DNA of 64,000 bases from positions 62,001 to 126,000 of the forward strand of contig NZ_BONW01000012.1 in assembly GCF_016862915.1 (NCBI RefSeq), read 5' to 3'. Of this stretch, positions 25,086 to 35,422 are shown piece by piece (within the stretch, counting starts at the first letter, position 1; each line of letters begins with the position of its first letter). The DNA comes from Plantactinospora endophytica (GTDB lineage: Bacteria; Actinomycetota; Actinomycetes; Mycobacteriales; Micromonosporaceae). Below the pieces are notes generated by a model, which worked only from the letters and a program-made list of their open reading frames with translations, made no database searches and was not told where the DNA came from. A program made the position numbers and the translations under genes.

Positions 25086-26321
25086 GTGACCCACCCATTC
25101 CGGCTCCGCACCTTCCAGTTGCTCTTCGTCGGCCGTACGCTCTCCGCGCTCGGCGACGCCGTCGTGCCGGCCGCGCTCGCCCTGGCCGTACTGCGGGCCA
25201 CCGACTCCAGCTCCGCGCTCGCCCTGGTGCTCGGCTGCGCGATGGTGCCGCAACTACTGCTGTTACCCCTCGGTGGGGTACTCGCCGACCGGTTCGACCC
25301 CCGGCTGGTCGCGATCGGCACCGACCTGGTCCGCTGCGCCGTCCAGATCTTCGTCGGCATCGAACTGCTCGGCGGCGACCCGACCCTGCTGTCGATCGCC
25401 GCCGCCTCGGCGGTCGGTGGGGTGGCCTCGGCGTTCTCGATGCCGACCAGTTCCCCGCTGGTCGCCGGAGTGGTCGACGGCCCCGGCCGGCAACGAGCGA
25501 ACGCCGCACTGGGCGCCGCCCGTAGCGCCACCGCCCTGGCCGGGCCGGCGCTGGCCGGTGCGTTGATCTGGGCGGCCGGCCCCGGCTGGGCGTTCGTGCT
25601 CGACGGCGTGAGCTTCGCGGTCAGTGCCGCCCTGCTGGCCGTGCTCCGGGTACGCCGGACACCGGTGCAGCGCCGCCCACTCCTCGCCGACCTGCGGGAG
25701 GGCTGGGCCGAGGTGCGCTCACGCGACTGGTACTGGACCAGTCTCGTGGCGCACGCGGTCTGGAACGGCGTGGCGGCGGTGCTGGTCACCCTCGGTCCGG
25801 CGGTGGCGATCGACAGACTGGGCGGCGAGGGCGTCTGGGTACTGGTCCTCGAGGCGGGCGCCATCGGACTGCTGGTCGGCTCGCTGCTGGCCGGCCGGGC
25901 CCGGCTCCGCCGGCCGATCCTGGTGGCGAACCTCGGCCTGGCCACGTACGCGCTGCCGTTGACCCTGTTCGCGGTGGCCGCACCGGCCTGGACGGTGGTG
26001 GTGTCGTACGGCATCGCGCTGGCCGCCCTCGGTTTCCTCAACCCGGTCTGGCAGACCGTCGTGCAGACCGAGATCCCGTCGCACGTGCTCGCCCGGGTCA
26101 CCTCGTACGACTGGCTGTGCTCGCTCGCCGCGATGCCCCTCGGGTACGCGCTCGCCCCGCTCGCCGCCGACGCCTGGTCGCCCGCCGTACCGCTGCTGTT
26201 CTCCGCCGTGGCGGTCGCGGTGGCCTGCCTGGGCACCGCCGCCGCGCCCGGGGTGCGTCGGCAGTTCACCACCCGGCCCGAGCCGGAACCCGCCCCCGAG
26301 CCGGTCGACGCGCTCCCTTGA
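25086..26321 (+). CDS. MFS transporter (MFS_3, exporter type)
   Basis: The 411-residue protein has 10-12 membrane helices and the MFS loop-2 motif (GGVLADRFDPRLVAIGTDLV). The opening FRLRTFQLLFVGRTLSALGD is typical of the MFS_3 group that includes EntS-like and macrolide exporters. It is likely a proton-driven efflux pump in the cytoplasmic membrane. Control by the divergent MarR regulator through the tandem operator is likely. GTG start at 25086; the mRNA leader is short. Confidence 0.93.
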   Translation: MTHPFRLRTFQLLFVGRTLSALGDAVVPAALALAVLRATDSSSALALVLGCAMVPQLLLLPLGGVLADRFDPRLVAIGTDLVRCAVQIFVGIELLGGDPTLLSIAAASAVGGVASAFSMPTSSPLVAGVVDGPGRQRANAALGAARSATALAGPALAGALIWAAGPGWAFVLDGVSFAVSAALLAVLRVRRTPVQRRPLLADLREGWAEVRSRDWYWTSLVAHAVWNGVAAVLVTLGPAVAIDRLGGEGVWVLVLEAGAIGLLVGSLLAGRARLRRPILVANLGLATYALPLTLFAVAAPAWTVVVSYGIALAALGFLNPVWQTVVQTEIPSHVLARVTSYDWLCSLAAMPLGYALAPLAADAWSPAVPLLFSAVAVAVACLGTAAAPGVRRQFTTRPEPEPAPEPVDALP

Positions 26322-26382
26322 CCTGCGGCGGGGCGCGGGCCGGCGCCGGAAAACCGCTGGACGCGAGGGCCAGACTGACCGG

Positions 26383-26883
26383 GTGGACACCATCCTGACC
26401 CGGGGCTGGACGATCCGTGCCGAGCCGGTCCACGGTGCGGTCGCGGAAGCACTGCTGCGGGACTACTACACGGAGATCGTCAGCCGGTACCATCGCCGTC
26501 CGACCGAGGACGCCGAGGTCGACGAGGTGTTGGCGGACGAGCCGAGCGACGATCTGACTCTGCCGACCGGGCTGTTCCTGGTCGGCTGGTACGACGGCGA
26601 GCCGGCCGGCTGTGTCGGGCTGCGGCTGGGCGCCCTGCCGTACGCCGAGGTGACCCGGGTGTTCGTCCGGCCAGCGGCGCGACGGCGCGGTGGTGGGGCC
26701 CGGCTGCTCGCCGCCGTCGAGGAGGCTGCGGCGGCGCACGGCGTCACGGTGTTGCGGCTTGACACCCGGCACGACCTGGTGGAGGCCCGGGCGCTGTACG
26801 CCCGGCACGGCTACCGGGAGGTGCCGGCCTTCTCGGCGTCGCCGTACGCCGACCACTGGTTCGAGAAGCGGCTCGTCGGCTGA
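26383..26883 (+). CDS. GNAT family N-acetyltransferase
   Basis: The 166-residue protein has the GNAT acetyl-CoA-binding motif A (VTRVFVRPAARRRGGGARLL, residues about 90-109) followed by motif B (TRHDLVEARALYARHGYREV). The acceptor is unknown. It lies 61 bp after the MFS gene on the same strand and may be cotranscribed with it; drug modification and efflux would be a sensible pair, but this is inference. GTG start; a CAGACT box lies 8 nt upstream, which suggests that it can also be expressed as a leaderless message. Confidence 0.93.
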   Translation: MDTILTRGWTIRAEPVHGAVAEALLRDYYTEIVSRYHRRPTEDAEVDEVLADEPSDDLTLPTGLFLVGWYDGEPAGCVGLRLGALPYAEVTRVFVRPAARRRGGGARLLAAVEEAAAAHGVTVLRLDTRHDLVEARALYARHGYREVPAFSASPYADHWFEKRLVG

Positions 26884-26976
26884 CCGTCGTCCTCGCGGAA
26901 CGGCTTCGTCGGACGGTCGGGGCTACGGCGGTGGGAGTTGACGGCGGCGGGGCGTGCGCGGTAATAAATAAGAGGA

Positions 26977-26997
26977 CTTGAGTCACCTCGACTCAAC
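26977..26997 (+). promoter_or_regulatory. HAIR element (HspR operator) upstream of hsp20
   Basis: CTTGAGT-CACCTCG-ACTCAAC matches the HspR-associated inverted repeat CTTGAGT-N7-ACTCAAG at 13 of 14 conserved positions, with the exact 7-base spacer. It lies 38 bp upstream of the hsp20 start and overlaps the likely -35 region. The matching repressor HspR is not encoded in this window. Confidence 0.88.
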
Positions 26998-27034
26998 TTA
27001 ACCTTCGGCGCAGGAGACCCGAGGAGGATCGACG

Positions 27035-27460
27035 ATGTTGATGCGTACCGACCCGTTCCGTGAGATCGACCGGATCGCCGAGCAGTTCTTCGGCACCACC
27101 AGCCGACCGGCGGTGATGCATCTGGACGCCTACCGCGACGGCGACTACTTCTACGCGGTCTTCGACCTGCCGGGCGTCGACCCGGAGAGCATCGAGTGCA
27201 CCGTGGAACGCAACGTGCTCACCGTCCGCGCCGAGCGGCGTCGGCCGACCGGCGACGGGGTGGAACTCGTCGCCGCCGAGCGGCCGATGGGGATCTTCAC
27301 CCGCCAGCTCCTGCTCGGCGACACACTGGACACCGAGAAGCTCGAAGCCGGCTACGAGGCCGGAGTGCTGACCCTGCGCATCCCGGTGGCCGAGCGGGCC
27401 AAGCCGCGCCGGGTCGAGATCAGCGTGGCCGGCGGCGGCCCGCGCCAGATCCGCTCCTGA
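27035..27460 (+). CDS. Hsp20/alpha-crystallin small heat-shock protein
   Basis: The 141-residue protein has a short N-terminal arm (DPFREIDRIAEQFFG), an alpha-crystallin domain (residues 27-125; HLDAYRDGDYFYAVFDLPGV and onward) ending in the conserved GVLTLRIPVAE, and a C-terminal extension. It is an ATP-independent holdase that forms oligomers in the cytoplasm. ATG at 27035 follows GAGGAGGA. The HAIR box upstream predicts repression by HspR/DnaK at normal temperature and induction by heat or protein damage. It is not linked to dnaK or clpB here. Confidence 0.96.
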   Translation: MLMRTDPFREIDRIAEQFFGTTSRPAVMHLDAYRDGDYFYAVFDLPGVDPESIECTVERNVLTVRAERRRPTGDGVELVAAERPMGIFTRQLLLGDTLDTEKLEAGYEAGVLTLRIPVAERAKPRRVEISVAGGGPRQIRS

Positions 27461-27478
27461 CCCGCGACACATCCCGGT

Positions 27479-27530
27479 TCCGGCGCCCGCCCGTCCACGC
27501 TCCGACACTCTTGGACGGACGGGCGCCGGA
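27479..27530. terminator. Bidirectional terminator between hsp20 and the WYL regulator
   Basis: TCCGGCGCCCG + CGTCCA (27479-27497) pairs with TGGACG + CGGGCGCCGGA (27512-27530), interrupted by one 2-nt internal bulge on each arm, with a 14-nt loop. It lies 18 nt after the hsp20 stop and 5 nt after the WYL stop, which are convergent. Confidence 0.75.
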
Positions 27531-27535
27531 TCGGC

Positions 27536-28552
27536 TCAGTCGGCGGAGCGGTCCGGGGCCACCGGTCGGTCCGGGGTGATCTGGTACCGGTCGGCCATCG
27601 CCCGCGCGGTGGCGGTGAACGCCTCCCGCAGCGCGGCGGGGGCGAGCACCTCGACGTCGGCGCCGAGCTTCAACAGCTCGATGTGCCCGTGCCGGACCGA
27701 CTCGATCGGCACCGCCGTGTAACGCCAGCCGGCGTTGTCGACCGGTCCCGCCGCCGCCCGCGCCATCCGGGCCATCGCGGGCGGGAAGACGAACGGCATC
27801 AGCTCCAACGCCGCCTCGGTCAGGCGTACGGTCGCGGTGGCCCGGTAGACGCTCTCCTCGTACCGGCGGGTCCAGGCGTCCCAGAAGGCGGCCAGGTCGA
27901 AGTCGTCGGGGCGGGTGAACGTCTCCGCAAGTACCGTCAGCTCCAGCACGCTGGCGATCCGGTACGCCCGGGGCTCGCCGTCGCCGGGCTGGGCCACCAG
28001 ATACCACCGGCCCGCCTTGAGCACCACGCCCAGCGGTGCGAGCCGCCGGGTCACCTCCCGGGGCGTTTTCCACCGGCGGTACCGGATCTCGACCATGCGC
28101 TCCCGCCACACCGCGTCGGCGAGCGCGGCCAGGTGCGGGGTCGGCTCGGCGTGCCGGAACCAGCCGGGGGCGTCCAGGTGGAAGCGGTGGCGGGCCCGGG
28201 CGGCCCGGCCGCCGAGGTCGGCCGGGAGCGCGGCGAGCAGCTTGAGTTCGGCGCCGGCCAACACGGTGCCGAGGCCGAGTTCGGCGGCCGGGCCGGGCAT
28301 ACCGGCCAGGAACAGCGCCTCCGCCTCGTCGGCGGTCAGCCCGGTCAACCGGGTCCGGTAGCCGTCGAGCAGCCGGTAGCCGCCGGCCGGGCCGCGATCG
28401 GCGTAGACGGGTACGCCGGCGGCGCCGAGCGACTCGACGTCCCGGTAGACCGTCCGGACCGACACCTCCAGCGCGGCGGAAAGTTCCTGCGCCGTCATCC
28501 GCCCCCGGGCCTGCAACAGCAGGAGCAGGGAGACGAGTCGGCTGGCACGCAC
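27536..28552 (-). CDS. WYL domain-containing transcriptional regulator
   Basis: The 338-residue protein has a DeoR-like winged helix (residues 1-62; RMTAQELSAALEVSVRTVYR, then DVESLGAAGVPVYAD), a WYL domain (MVEIRYRRWKTPREVTRRLA, then PLGVVLKAGRWYLVA) and a WCX tail. It is a paralogue type of the regulator at 8875. GTG at 28552 is chosen because the family starts RASRLVSLLLLLQARG; on the minus strand GATAATCT lies about 10 nt upstream, so the message may be leaderless. It is divergent from recombinase copy 2 with a 90-bp gap, so it could control that gene. Confidence 0.91.
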   Translation of the reverse strand: MRASRLVSLLLLLQARGRMTAQELSAALEVSVRTVYRDVESLGAAGVPVYADRGPAGGYRLLDGYRTRLTGLTADEAEALFLAGMPGPAAELGLGTVLAGAELKLLAALPADLGGRAARARHRFHLDAPGWFRHAEPTPHLAALADAVWRERMVEIRYRRWKTPREVTRRLAPLGVVLKAGRWYLVAQPGDGEPRAYRIASVLELTVLAETFTRPDDFDLAAFWDAWTRRYEESVYRATATVRLTEAALELMPFVFPPAMARMARAAAGPVDNAGWRYTAVPIESVRHGHIELLKLGADVEVLAPAALREAFTATARAMADRYQITPDRPVAPDRSAD

Positions 28553-28642
28553 GAGCAAGATTATCCCGTTATTACCCGAGAGTTGGAGATCGTCGGGCGC
28601 GTCTGGCGGGTCTTGGGCGAGTGGTCTGAAAAACTTTCTCGC

Positions 28643-29635
28643 GTGTCCCGATCCACCCTGGTTCGCCGGGCGGCGACCCGGCCGGCGCCGACGTACACGC
28701 CGGCCGACTTCACCGAGGCCTGGCTGCGCAACCGCCGGTTGTCCGAGCACACCCGGGCCGCCTACCGGCGGGACATCGCCGGCTGGCTCGCCTGGTGCGC
28801 CGACCGTGGGCTCGACCCGCTCGGCGCGACGTTTCTGCACGTCAACACGTATGCGCGGGATCTGGAGTCGAGCGTCGACCCGCGCAGCGGACGCCCGCTG
28901 ACCCCGGCCACGGTGGCCCGGAAGCTCTCCGCGCTGTCGAGCTGGTTCACGTTCCTCGGCAAGCTCGGCGCGGTACCGACCAATCCGGTCTCCGGCGCCG
29001 ACCGGCCGCGAGTCGACCGCGACCACTCCGCCACCGTCGGCCTGACCTCCGAGGAGGTCGACGCGCTGCTCGCCGCCGCCGAGGCGGACACCGGGCCGAA
29101 CGCGCTGCGCAACCGGGTGGTCCTCGCCCTCCTCGCCGACCTGGGGCTGCGGGTCGGCGAACTCGTCGCACTGGACCTGGCCGACCTGGGCCAGGAACGG
29201 GGGCACCGCAGCGTGCGGTTCGTCGGCAAGGGCGGCCGGGCCCGCCGTCGGGCGTTGACCCCGAGTTCGGCGTACGCGGTGGACGCCTACCTGGCCGCCC
29301 GCGCGATCGTGGCGGGCCGGCCGGTCGAGCAGTTGACCGGTGCGCTGCTGGTGACCGCCACCGGCAACCGGCTGGACCGGCACGCGGTGTTCCGGCTGGT
29401 CCGGCGGTTGGCCCGGGTGGCGGGCATCCCGGCCTGGGAACGACTCTCCCCGCACTCGCTGCGGCACGCCTTCGCCACCTCGGCCCGGGCCGAGGGGGTG
29501 CCGCTGGAGGACGTGCAGGACGCGATGGGGCACGCCGACCCGCGTACCACCCGACGGTACGACCGGGACCGGCACAACCTGGACCGGGACCCGGCGTACG
29601 CGATCTGGGCGGCCCGGGCCCGCCGCCGGAGCTGA
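28643..29635 (+). CDS. Tyrosine recombinase (XerC/D-like integrase), copy 2
   Basis: The 330-residue protein has the same architecture as copy 1 at 13803, and from FTEAWLRNRRLSEHTRAAYR to the last residue they align without a large gap. Catalytic residues are Arg170, Lys196, His271, Arg274, His297 and Tyr306. Most differences are in the core-binding domain and the first ten residues. The frame is open far upstream but the GTG at 28643 is the last start before family homology. The two copies bracket 14 kb that includes the toxin-antitoxin pair. Canonical Xer proteins exist as XerC plus XerD of lower similarity, so this pair is more like a duplicated accessory integrase. Confidence 0.93.
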   Translation: MSRSTLVRRAATRPAPTYTPADFTEAWLRNRRLSEHTRAAYRRDIAGWLAWCADRGLDPLGATFLHVNTYARDLESSVDPRSGRPLTPATVARKLSALSSWFTFLGKLGAVPTNPVSGADRPRVDRDHSATVGLTSEEVDALLAAAEADTGPNALRNRVVLALLADLGLRVGELVALDLADLGQERGHRSVRFVGKGGRARRRALTPSSAYAVDAYLAARAIVAGRPVEQLTGALLVTATGNRLDRHAVFRLVRRLARVAGIPAWERLSPHSLRHAFATSARAEGVPLEDVQDAMGHADPRTTRRYDRDRHNLDRDPAYAIWAARARRRS

Positions 29636-29636
29636 C

Positions 29637-29670
29637 CGGGCCACCCGGTCACGTCGGCCCGGGTGGCCCG
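29637..29670. terminator. Bidirectional terminator after recombinase copy 2
   Basis: A perfect 12-bp inverted repeat (CGGGCCACCCGG at 29637-29648, complement at 29659-29670) with a 10-nt loop fills the 40-bp convergent gap between the recombinase and the glyoxalase-like gene. Confidence 0.7.
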
Positions 29671-29675
29671 ACGGC

Positions 29676-30047
29676 TCAGTCCTGGGCCCGCAGGCAGATG
29701 CAGAACGGCTGACCGGCCGGATCGGTCAGTACCCGCCAGCGGTCACCGCCCGGCTGGAAGTCGGGTCGGGCGGCACCGGCGTTCCGGCAGGCCGCCTCGG
29801 CCTTGTCCAGGTCGTCGACGTAGAGGTCGAGGTGGTAGCGCTTGCTGCCGGAGCTGTCCGGCCAGGACGGCGGCGCGTAGCCGTCGACCAGCCCGAAGCC
29901 GATCGAGGCGTGCCCGTCGCTGATCATCGCGTACTCGTCGGTGCTGGCGGTGACGTCCCAGCCGAGCGCCCGGGAGTAGAACTCGGCGTGCGCGCGGGGG
30001 TCGGGGCTGTCGAGGTTGACCATGATGAGGTCGCCGATCTTTTCCAT
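29676..30047 (-). CDS. VOC family protein (glyoxalase-like)
   Basis: The 123-residue protein is a two-module VOC fold. It begins IGDLIMVNLDSPDPRAHAEF and continues with YSRALGWDV, a second module starting YHLDLYVDDLDKAEAACRNA, and the closing VLTDPAGQPFCICL typical of the Glyoxalase_6 subgroup. The substrate is unknown. It is unrelated in detail to the VOC protein at 9920. It is 72 bp downstream of the acyl-CoA dehydrogenase gene on the same strand and could share its transcript. Confidence 0.9.
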   Translation of the reverse strand: MEKIGDLIMVNLDSPDPRAHAEFYSRALGWDVTASTDEYAMISDGHASIGFGLVDGYAPPSWPDSSGSKRYHLDLYVDDLDKAEAACRNAGAARPDFQPGGDRWRVLTDPAGQPFCICLRAQD

Positions 30048-30119
30048 GCGGCCAGCCTGCCCGCCGTACCTGACACCTTCTGGCAGGTACGGCGCCCGTT
30101 CTTGCCGGGCCGGTGTCGG

Positions 30120-31826
<1,707 letters not shown>

Positions 31827-32104
31827 GGTCTGGTCCTTGGGGGTCGAGGGCCGGCCGGCGAGCTGGCTGGCGGTGCGGGGTGGTCCCGACGGTAGACCAC
31901 GGCCGGCACCGCCGCGCCCACTGCTCCGGCCACGGCCGGTCGACTGGAATCGGCCGCTTCGAACCATGGCGGGGTCGACCAGCGCCGGCCGCTCCGGATC
32001 ACTGCTGGTCGGCCGGTATCGGACCCGGTGGCGCCGGATCCGGGGGCGAGTACCTCCCGGCGTTCGGCGTCGCCGGACGCCGCCGGCTATCTACCGTCGG
32101 TGGC

Positions 32105-32566
32105 ATGGGCTACGAGTTGCCGGGGAGCGGACGCCCGGCACGTCGACCGCGCCGCTTCCGGGGCGTGCTGTCGCTGGTCGCGGTCGGCCTCTTCGTCTGC
32201 TGTGTGGGCGCCGCCGGCCTCGGCGCCTGGAACTACCAGCACGTCCGGCAGTCCTCCGGCGCGGCCCGGGACGCGGCGGAGGCGTTCCTGCACGACGTGA
32301 CCAGCGGCGACCCGTCCGGCGCCTACGACCGGCTCTGCGGCGACACCCGGGAGCGGTGGAGCCGGGACGACTTCGAACAACGGCTCTCAGTCCCGCCGAC
32401 GATCACCCGGTACGCCATCGACGACGTCTCGGTGGCCAGCGACCGGGGACAGCTCCGGGGCACCGTCACGGCGAAGCTGACCCGCCGGTCCGGTGCGGTG
32501 GACCGGCGGGAGATGCCGATGATCAAAAACGGCGACCAGTGGCAGGTCTGCGGCGACCCGTTCTGA
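32105..32566 (+). CDS. Single-pass membrane protein with a secreted NTF2/DUF4878-like domain
   Basis: The 153-residue protein has a basic cytoplasmic tail (RPARRPRRFRG), one hydrophobic helix (residues 20-43), and an exported domain of the stress-protein type DUF4878 (ARDAAEAFLHDVTSGDPSGA, then YDRLC, ending KNGDQWQVCGDPF). Two cysteines (in RLCGDT and QVCGDP) could form a disulfide. No lipobox is seen. The function is unknown. TATCTA lies about 13 nt before the ATG with no clear ribosome-binding site. Confidence 0.75.
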   Translation: MGYELPGSGRPARRPRRFRGVLSLVAVGLFVCCVGAAGLGAWNYQHVRQSSGAARDAAEAFLHDVTSGDPSGAYDRLCGDTRERWSRDDFEQRLSVPPTITRYAIDDVSVASDRGQLRGTVTAKLTRRSGAVDRREMPMIKNGDQWQVCGDPF

Positions 32567-32650
32567 CCCGGATCGAGGCGACCGCCGACCTGCCGCCCGC
32601 CGCTCCGACGGACCGTCCCGGCGCCGGACCTCAACAATTGTCGCCGAGCC

Positions 32651-33352
32651 TCAGCGGTTGTCGCCCAGGTCGCCGGAGCGGAAGTGTCGCCGGCAGAGCA
32701 CCTGGTAGCGCACGTCGGCCGCCTCGACGGTGTCCCCGATCACCACCTGCTCGCCGTGCCGGGCCACCGTCCCGCCGACCACCCGGGCGTTGAGCTGCCC
32801 CGGCCGTCCGCACCAGCAGAGCACCTCGACCTGGATCCGGGACACCTCGTCGGCGAGTTCGAACAGCCGCTGCGCCGCCGGGAACAGGCAGGACCGGAAG
32901 TCGCTGGCCAGCCCGAACGCGAAGACGTCCACGTCGTAGCAGTCGACCAGCTCGGCCATCTGCTCGACGTGCCGTACCGTGTAGAAGCACGCCTCGTCGC
33001 AGATCAGGTAGTCGAGTCGATCGCCCTCGGCCCACCGGCTCTTGACGAGTTCACAGAGGTCCAGTTCCTCGGTGACCTCGATGGCCTCGTGGGCCAGCCC
33101 GATCCGGGTGGTGATCTGCGGGCCGAGGGAGCGGTCGATCCGGGTGAGCACCAGGCCGCGCCGGCCCTGCCGGGCATGGTTGTAGTTCATCTGCAGGGCC
33201 ATCGTCGACTTTCCACAGTCCATCGGTCCCCAGAAGAACTTGAGGGCGGCACCCTGGCGTAGCCGGCCGTCCCCGGCGGAGAAACACGCCTGGGCGAGCG
33301 CGGACTCGTCGCCGGCGGACAGGGATCGGCTGGGGCGGCTGTCGTCGGTCAC
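32651..33352 (-). CDS. tdk: Thymidine kinase
   Basis: The enzyme phosphorylates thymidine with ATP in the salvage pathway. The 233-residue protein has the P-loop GPMDCGKST at 42-50, the type II Tdk lid and Walker B segment (YLICDEACFYTVRHVEQMAE), and a structural zinc site built from CWCGRP and CRRHF. The GTG start at 33352 gives an N-terminal extension of about 35 residues before ALKFFWG, longer than E. coli Tdk but common in actinobacteria. It is alone on the minus strand, convergent with the membrane protein gene. Confidence 0.95.
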   Translation of the reverse strand: MTDDSRPSRSLSAGDESALAQACFSAGDGRLRQGAALKFFWGPMDCGKSTMALQMNYNHARQGRRGLVLTRIDRSLGPQITTRIGLAHEAIEVTEELDLCELVKSRWAEGDRLDYLICDEACFYTVRHVEQMAELVDCYDVDVFAFGLASDFRSCLFPAAQRLFELADEVSRIQVEVLCWCGRPGQLNARVVGGTVARHGEQVVIGDTVEAADVRYQVLCRRHFRSGDLGDNR

Positions 33353-33560
33353 GGTCGGGGAGCCTAAGCCACCAGGCGTTACCGGTTCGACCCGCCGTGT
33401 CGTTGACCACTCTGGCCAGCCGACGCCGCCGCGCCGACCAGCCGCCCCGGACCTCTTCCATCCCGACGTGGTCCGGGCCGCCGACCCGACCGCCGGGCTG
33501 GTCCGCACACCGGCCGGAGTGCGCCCCGCTCCAGCAGGCGACCCCGGTCCAGCGGGCGGC

Positions 33561-33932
33561 TCAGCCCGGGGCGGAGCCGTCGGTCGGCAGCCGGCCCGTG
33601 ATCCGGGCCCGCTCGTCCGCCGACAGCGCCGGCACGAGATGCTGGTCGACGAGGTGCCGCAACTCGGCGGCGAGGGCCTGGTCGCCCTGGACCAGCTTCC
33701 GCAGCCGACCCTCCCAGGTGTCGGCGAGGGTACGTTCCAGCGCGGGGTCACCGGACTGGCGGGCGGCGAGCACCTCGGCGCGTACCTCGGTCAGTTCCGT
33801 GGCCACGTCGTCCGCCTCGGCCGGCCGGACCCGCCGCCAGAACGCGACCGTCTCGGCCCTGGCCGCCGGCCAGCCGGCACCGGCCATCGCACCGACCAGT
33901 GCCGTACCGGCCGCCAGCTCGATCGGCTCCAT
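33561..33932 (-). CDS. Conserved hypothetical protein (small helical, actinobacterial)
   Basis: The 123-residue protein is predicted to be all-helical. It starts with a hydrophobic Ala/Gly-rich segment (IELAAGTALVGAMAGAGWPA) followed by charged amphipathic helices rich in Arg/Glu/Leu (LTEVRAEVLAARQSGDPALE). Similar small proteins of unknown role are widespread in actinobacteria. The ATG at 33932 has GGAGG 7 nt upstream, which decides the start over the frame extension to 33950. It lies between the UMF1 transporter and tdk on the same strand with about 200 bp on the tdk side. Confidence 0.75.
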   Translation of the reverse strand: MEPIELAAGTALVGAMAGAGWPAARAETVAFWRRVRPAEADDVATELTEVRAEVLAARQSGDPALERTLADTWEGRLRKLVQGDQALAAELRHLVDQHLVPALSADERARITGRLPTDGSAPG

Positions 33933-34002
33933 TCCGCGCCTCCTGACCACGTACCGCCCCGGCCCACCCTAGGACAGATCGCGCGGCGGGGACGGCGGCT
34001 GG

Positions 34003-35379
34003 TCAGAGACGTTCCGGCGGGGTGTTGCCGGCCGCGACGATCGCCCGCCGGATCGGCACGGCGGCCAGCAGCACGAACCCGATCACGAAGAACGCCAGCA
34101 GCGAGACGATCGCCACCCGGTAGCTCTCGGTGAGCCCGTACGCCAGCCCGAACAGCAGCGGCCCGAGCCAGCTCGTACCCTTGTCGGAGATCTCGTAGAT
34201 CCCGAAGTACTCGGCCTCCTTGCCCTTCGGGATCAACTGGCTGAACAGCGACCGGCTCAACGCCTGGCTGCCGCCGAGTACGATGCCGATCCCGCCGCCG
34301 AGCAGCACGAACGGCACCGCCTGGTTGGCCGGCAGCCGGAACGCGACCGCCAGCACCACGGTCCAGAGCACCAGGCTGATCAGGATCGTCTTCCAGGCGC
34401 CGATCCGCTTCGCCAGCGCACCCATCCCGAGCGCGCCGGCGAAGGCCAGGAACTGCACCATCAGGATCGTCGGCACCAGTACGTCGTCGGAGAGTTTCAA
34501 CTCCTCGGTGCCGTACACCGCCGACAGCGAGATCACCGTCTGGATGCCGTCGTTGTAGACCAGGTAGGCGACCAGGAAGAACAACGTCAACGGGTACGCC
34601 TTCAGGCTGCGCAGCGTGTGCCAGAGCTGCCGGAACCCGTCGAGCAGTACCGGTCCCTGGGCCGGGCCGGCGACCGGCGGCCGGTTGCGCAACCGGATCA
34701 GCGGGATGGTGGTGAACGCCGCCCACCACACGCCCGCCGACACCATGCTGTACCGGGCGACGTCGCCGGTGTCGAGCCCGAGCGAGTCCTTGAACAGCAC
34801 CGCCGCGACGTTGAGCGCCAACAGCAGCCCGCCGCCGATGTAGCCGATCGCCCAGCCGATGCTGGAGACGCTGTCCCGTTCCTCCGGCCCGGCTATCTGC
34901 GGCAGGAACGAGTAGTAGACGACGATGCTCGCCCCGTAGGAGATGTTCGCGACCAGCAACAGCCCGGCGCCGAGCAGGTAGCGGTCGCCGGTCAGGAAGA
35001 GCAGCCCGATGGTGGCCGCCGAGCCGATGTAGGCGAAGAGCGCCAGCATCTCCTTCTTCCGCGCCGACCGGTCGGCGACGGCACCGACCAGCGGCAGCAC
35101 GAAGACGGTCAGGAAGACCGACAGCGACACCATGTACGGGAAGAGCGAGCCGGGCGCGATGTCGAGGCCGAGCAGGCTGATCCGGCCGCCCCGGCACGGG
35201 TCGTCGGAGGCGCAGCCGGCGGCGGACTTCGCGATCGACGTCAGGTACGGGCCGAGGAAGACCGTGATGACCGAGGTGTAGAACGCCGAGTTCGCCCAGT
35301 CGTAGAAGTACCAGCCGACCCGCTCGTGCCGGGTGCTGGGCGGCGCGTCCGGCGCCGTCGCGGGGATGGTCTCGGCCAT
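34003..35379 (-). CDS. MFS transporter, UMF1/Atg22 type
   Basis: The 458-residue protein begins with the UMF1-family hallmark GWYFYDWANSAFYTSVITVF and has about 12 membrane helices with the loop motif VGAVADRSARKKEMLALF. UMF1/Atg22-like proteins are MFS permeases; the eukaryotic member exports amino acids from vacuoles, and bacterial substrates are unknown. A conserved extracytoplasmic loop with two cysteines (AAGCASDDPC) follows the first helix. ATG at 35379. The glycerophosphodiesterase gene ends 43 bp upstream on the same strand, so the two could be cotranscribed, with uptake or export of its products as a possible link. Confidence 0.93.
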   Translation of the reverse strand: MAETIPATAPDAPPSTRHERVGWYFYDWANSAFYTSVITVFLGPYLTSIAKSAAGCASDDPCRGGRISLLGLDIAPGSLFPYMVSLSVFLTVFVLPLVGAVADRSARKKEMLALFAYIGSAATIGLLFLTGDRYLLGAGLLLVANISYGASIVVYYSFLPQIAGPEERDSVSSIGWAIGYIGGGLLLALNVAAVLFKDSLGLDTGDVARYSMVSAGVWWAAFTTIPLIRLRNRPPVAGPAQGPVLLDGFRQLWHTLRSLKAYPLTLFFLVAYLVYNDGIQTVISLSAVYGTEELKLSDDVLVPTILMVQFLAFAGALGMGALAKRIGAWKTILISLVLWTVVLAVAFRLPANQAVPFVLLGGGIGIVLGGSQALSRSLFSQLIPKGKEAEYFGIYEISDKGTSWLGPLLFGLAYGLTESYRVAIVSLLAFFVIGFVLLAAVPIRRAIVAAGNTPPERL

Positions 35380-35422
35380 GTCGGTCCTCGTGTTGGGGGT
35401 CGGGCGGCCCGGACCGGCCGAC

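Noticed and set aside
27536-29644. A 702-codon minus-strand frame that would fuse the WYL regulator to an upstream extension.
   Set aside because: The upstream part is antisense to recombinase copy 2; the regulator has its own GTG start with a nearby promoter-like box.
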